Origin: Nitrospirota bacterium
Lineage (GTDB): Bacteria; Nitrospirota; RBG-16-64-22; JACRHK01
Reading direction: 5' to 3'
NCBI GenBank assembly: GCA_016217625.1
Contig: JACRHK010000164.1
Location: 1-7,115, forward strand
Length of the DNA stretch: 7,115 bases
The position numbers and the translations under genes were made by a program. Positions 6,193 to 7,115 of the stretch are shown here, in pieces. Each line of letters starts with the position of its first letter. Positions within the stretch are counted from its first letter, which is position 1. The notes below the pieces were generated by a model. It worked only from the letters and a program-made list of their open reading frames with translations. It ran no database searches and was not told the DNA's origin.

Positions 6193-6292
6193 CCCCGCGG
6201 CCGCCGCTCTCAGCATGGACGCCGCGATTCTGACGGGAGACCCCGAGTTCCGGACAGTGAGAGAATTGGTCTCTATTGAATGGGTGGAGTAA
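6191..6292 (+). pseudogene. C-terminal remnant of a VapC-like PIN-domain toxin
   Basis: An open frame without a start codon encodes 33 residues before TAA at 6290: an Ala-rich helix, then LSMDAAILTGDPEF and RELVSIEWVE. The TGDPEF motif, with its conserved PIN-domain Asp, and the terminal IEW are typical of VapC ribonuclease C-termini. The N-terminal three quarters, with the other acidic catalytic residues, are absent. Only about 120 nt separate the fragment from hemG, and these are taken up by the hairpin repeat. The fragment starts exactly where that repeat ends, suggesting the toxin gene was cut at this border. It cannot be an active toxin. Confidence 0.6.
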
Positions 6293-6350
6293 TCGTAGGG
6301 TCAGGTTGAGGCGACCCCATAGATAGTTAAACAGCACACGGTTTCATTTC

Positions 6351-6384
6351 CGCACTTCGGGTATACCCGAAGTCCCGAAGTGTG
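6351..6384. repeat. Perfect 20-bp palindrome with a third overlapping arm
   Basis: Positions 6354-6373 read ACTTCGGGTATACCCGAAGT, identical to its reverse complement. A further CCCGAAGTGTG copy (6374-6384) can pair instead with CGCACTTCGGG (6351-6361), so two alternative stems share the left arm. No T-run follows on the plus strand. It could be a dimeric protein-binding site, a terminator-like element or a recombination target; the sequence does not decide. Confidence 0.55.
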
Positions 6385-6523
6385 ACGACTCAACGAAAAT
6401 CTTTCAAACACCATCCCCGCGTTCCAAAAAAACCTCATTGCACTGTCCATCCTCGTATCCGACGATACTTATCGTACGTAGTACCGGAGACATCTGAACG
6501 GGCTTACCGAGACATCAGACAAT

Positions 6524-6577
6524 CCCAAACATGGGCCACGCGGTTGATGTACATCCGCGTTGAGCGCATGGTTGGGC
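6524..6577 (-). repeat. Integron attC-like imperfect palindrome downstream of DUF2442
   Basis: On the minus strand GCCCAAC (6577-6571) matches the RYYYAAC core box and is followed by a GCTCAACGCGGA stretch resembling the inner box of attC sites. The other half has CCGCG, CATG and TTTGGGA. Pairs that can form are CCCAA/TTGGG, CATG/CATG and CGCGG/CCGCG, with a non-pairing internal section and an 11-nt loop. The far core box (GTTTGGGA) has one base too many for GTTRRRY. The site starts 6 nt after the DUF2442 stop, as attC does in a gene cassette. It is short and imperfect, so it is degenerate at best. Confidence 0.3.
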
Positions 6578-6583
6578 GGGCGA

Positions 6584-6880
6584 TCACGCCAAAGCACGCT
6601 CCCACCGCTGTGCACGATCTGTCAACGCATCGATATGCTTAGGCCAATCATGCAAGGTCGCGGGATCAAAATCTGCGCCGTTCGGCCAAACCAACGTGTG
6701 GACTTCGGGGTCAATCCGGACCTGATTGAATAAGGCTAAGTCGCGCAAGGGCTTGTACAACTCTCCGGTAAGAATCGGTCGAAAATTGATGATTTGTTCT
6801 GTGTGATCGTCAAATTGCACACGCAAAGTATAGGGTGCAAGAACTTCAAATGAAAGGACGCGATAAATTGGATGGGACAT
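6584..6880 (-). CDS. DUF2442 domain-containing protein
   Basis: A 98-residue protein of the DUF2442 family, function unknown. Family features are the opening YRVLSFEVLAPYTLRVQFDDHTEQIINF, then LYKPLRDLALFNQVRIDPEVHTLVWPNGADFDPATLHDWP (41-80), where the VWPNGAD motif is diagnostic, and a charged C-terminal tail. It is a compact beta-rich fold by family, with no signal peptide or membrane segment. The ATG at 6880 has AAGGAG 6 nt upstream. The stop of the preceding DUF4160 gene is 10 nt away, so the two are surely co-transcribed. In other bacteria these two families are often neighbours, and a toxin-antitoxin-like or regulatory role has been suspected; nothing here proves it. Confidence 0.9.
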   Translation of the reverse strand: MSHPIYRVLSFEVLAPYTLRVQFDDHTEQIINFRPILTGELYKPLRDLALFNQVRIDPEVHTLVWPNGADFDPATLHDWPKHIDALTDRAQRWERALA

Positions 6881-6890
6881 ATCACTCTCC
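6881..6890 (-). promoter_or_regulatory. Shine-Dalgarno of DUF2442 in the intergenic gap
   Basis: The 10-nt gap between the DUF4160 stop and the DUF2442 ATG reads GGAGAGTGAT on the minus strand. With the last two bases of the TAA codon it forms AAGGAG, 6 nt before the start. This supports the chosen start. Confidence 0.7.
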
Positions 6891-7115
6891 TTATTTTAGC
6901 GGATCAATGGGCAGGGGCTTCCGGCCCTCCTGTAACCGCTCCCAGTCGGTCAATAATTCGGTCTGATGTAGCTCCGCCCAAGCCTCCACGAGACGCTGTT
7001 GGCGTTTTGGCAGCATCCCCGAGATGATCTCAATCGGATCGATGCTGTAAACTGCGATCTCATCTTGGTAGTAAGCATGAAAATGAGGTGTATGGTGCGG
7101 AGCGCTTATCTCGGC
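6891..7115 (-). CDS. DUF4160 domain-containing protein (5'-truncated by window edge)
   Basis: The C-terminal 74 residues of a DUF4160 protein, function unknown. The family hallmark is HTPHFHAYYQDEIAVYSIDP (8-27), with the PHFH histidine cluster. It is followed by EIISGMLPKRQQRLVEAWAELHQTELLTDWERLQEGRKPLPIDPL, matching the usual helical end of this family. The N-terminus lies beyond the right edge; the usual family length suggests only about 10-20 residues are missing. The stop is 10 nt before DUF2442, making a two-gene unit. The histidine-rich motif could bind metal or be catalytic, but that is inference. Confidence 0.88.
   Translation of the reverse strand, partial: AEISAPHHTPHFHAYYQDEIAVYSIDPIEIISGMLPKRQQRLVEAWAELHQTELLTDWERLQEGRKPLPIDPLK

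Larger units (their letters stand above)
6293..6583. other. Non-coding stretch with palindromes; no credible gene
   Basis: This 291-nt stretch lies between the PIN remnant and DUF2442. An open frame from a GTG at 6382 runs to 6642 but matches nothing recognisable, has no ribosome-binding site and overlaps DUF2442 antisense. Besides the two palindromes listed separately, it holds weak inverted repeats: GGGTC/GACCC (6298-6302 with 6313-6317) and CGATA/TATCG near 6463. Otherwise nothing is seen. Confidence 0.5.

Noticed and set aside
5897..6337. A minus-strand frame whose product contains a PSSPPFTKG-like stretch.
   Set aside because: That peptide is simply the translation of the twin-hairpin repeat, and the rest is antisense to the end of hemG.
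6487..6518. Two near-identical GAGACATC motifs 22 bp apart, checked as a possible repeat array.
   Set aside because: There are only two copies, with no third unit and no regular spacer, so this is not a CRISPR or iteron array.
6382..6642. An 86-codon plus-strand frame starting at a GTG inside the palindrome region.
   Set aside because: It has no ribosome-binding site and no recognisable motif, and its last 60 nt run antisense to the well-supported DUF2442 gene.

Overview
The window looks like a piece of a GC-rich, aerobically respiring, probably Gram-negative bacterial chromosome. Two divergent housekeeping blocks occupy positions 1-6066, and a short, messy accessory stretch runs from 6067 to the right edge. 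The taxon cannot be fixed from the sequence. The short palindromic and heptamer repeats, and the compact hemE-hemH-protoporphyrinogen-oxidase block beside a haem-copper oxidase, would fit a Nitrospirota- or NC10-like environmental genome, but that is only an impression.

Left block (minus strand, 1-2165): an aa3-type cytochrome c oxidase operon, read coxC (subunit III), then a SCO-type copper chaperone, then coxB (subunit II, cut by the window edge). The genes are packed tightly: a 1-nt gap between coxC and sco, and an ATGA overlap between sco and coxB. A 422-nt intergenic region (2166-2587) follows. It holds two candidate sigma70 promoters firing left, a long hairpin-rich cox leader, a strong candidate promoter firing right, and a 13-bp palindrome at the expected hemE transcription start.

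Middle block (plus strand, 2588-6066): hemE (uroporphyrinogen decarboxylase), hemH (ferrochelatase) and a FAD-dependent porphyrinogen oxidase (hemG/hemY type). These are late steps of haem synthesis, so the genes that make haem lie back to back with the genes for a haem-using oxidase. hemH carries two apparent in-frame insertions, each centred on a short palindrome. The hemH/hemG junction is built from four copies of a 7-bp repeat that covers the stop codon, the start codon and the place where a ribosome-binding site should be.

Right region (6067-7115): first a twin-hairpin inverted repeat ending in a T-tract, which probably terminates the hem operon. Directly against it lies a 33-codon C-terminal remnant of a VapC-like PIN-domain toxin. 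Next come a perfect 20-bp palindrome and an integron attC-like imperfect palindrome. On the minus strand lies a two-gene unit, DUF4160 (cut by the edge) followed by DUF2442. The attC-like element begins 6 nt after the DUF2442 stop codon, where a gene-cassette recombination site would be expected. No tRNA, rRNA, CRISPR array or intact transposase is visible. The most interesting material is small: mini-palindromes that invade or remodel essential haem genes, and the cassette-like right end.
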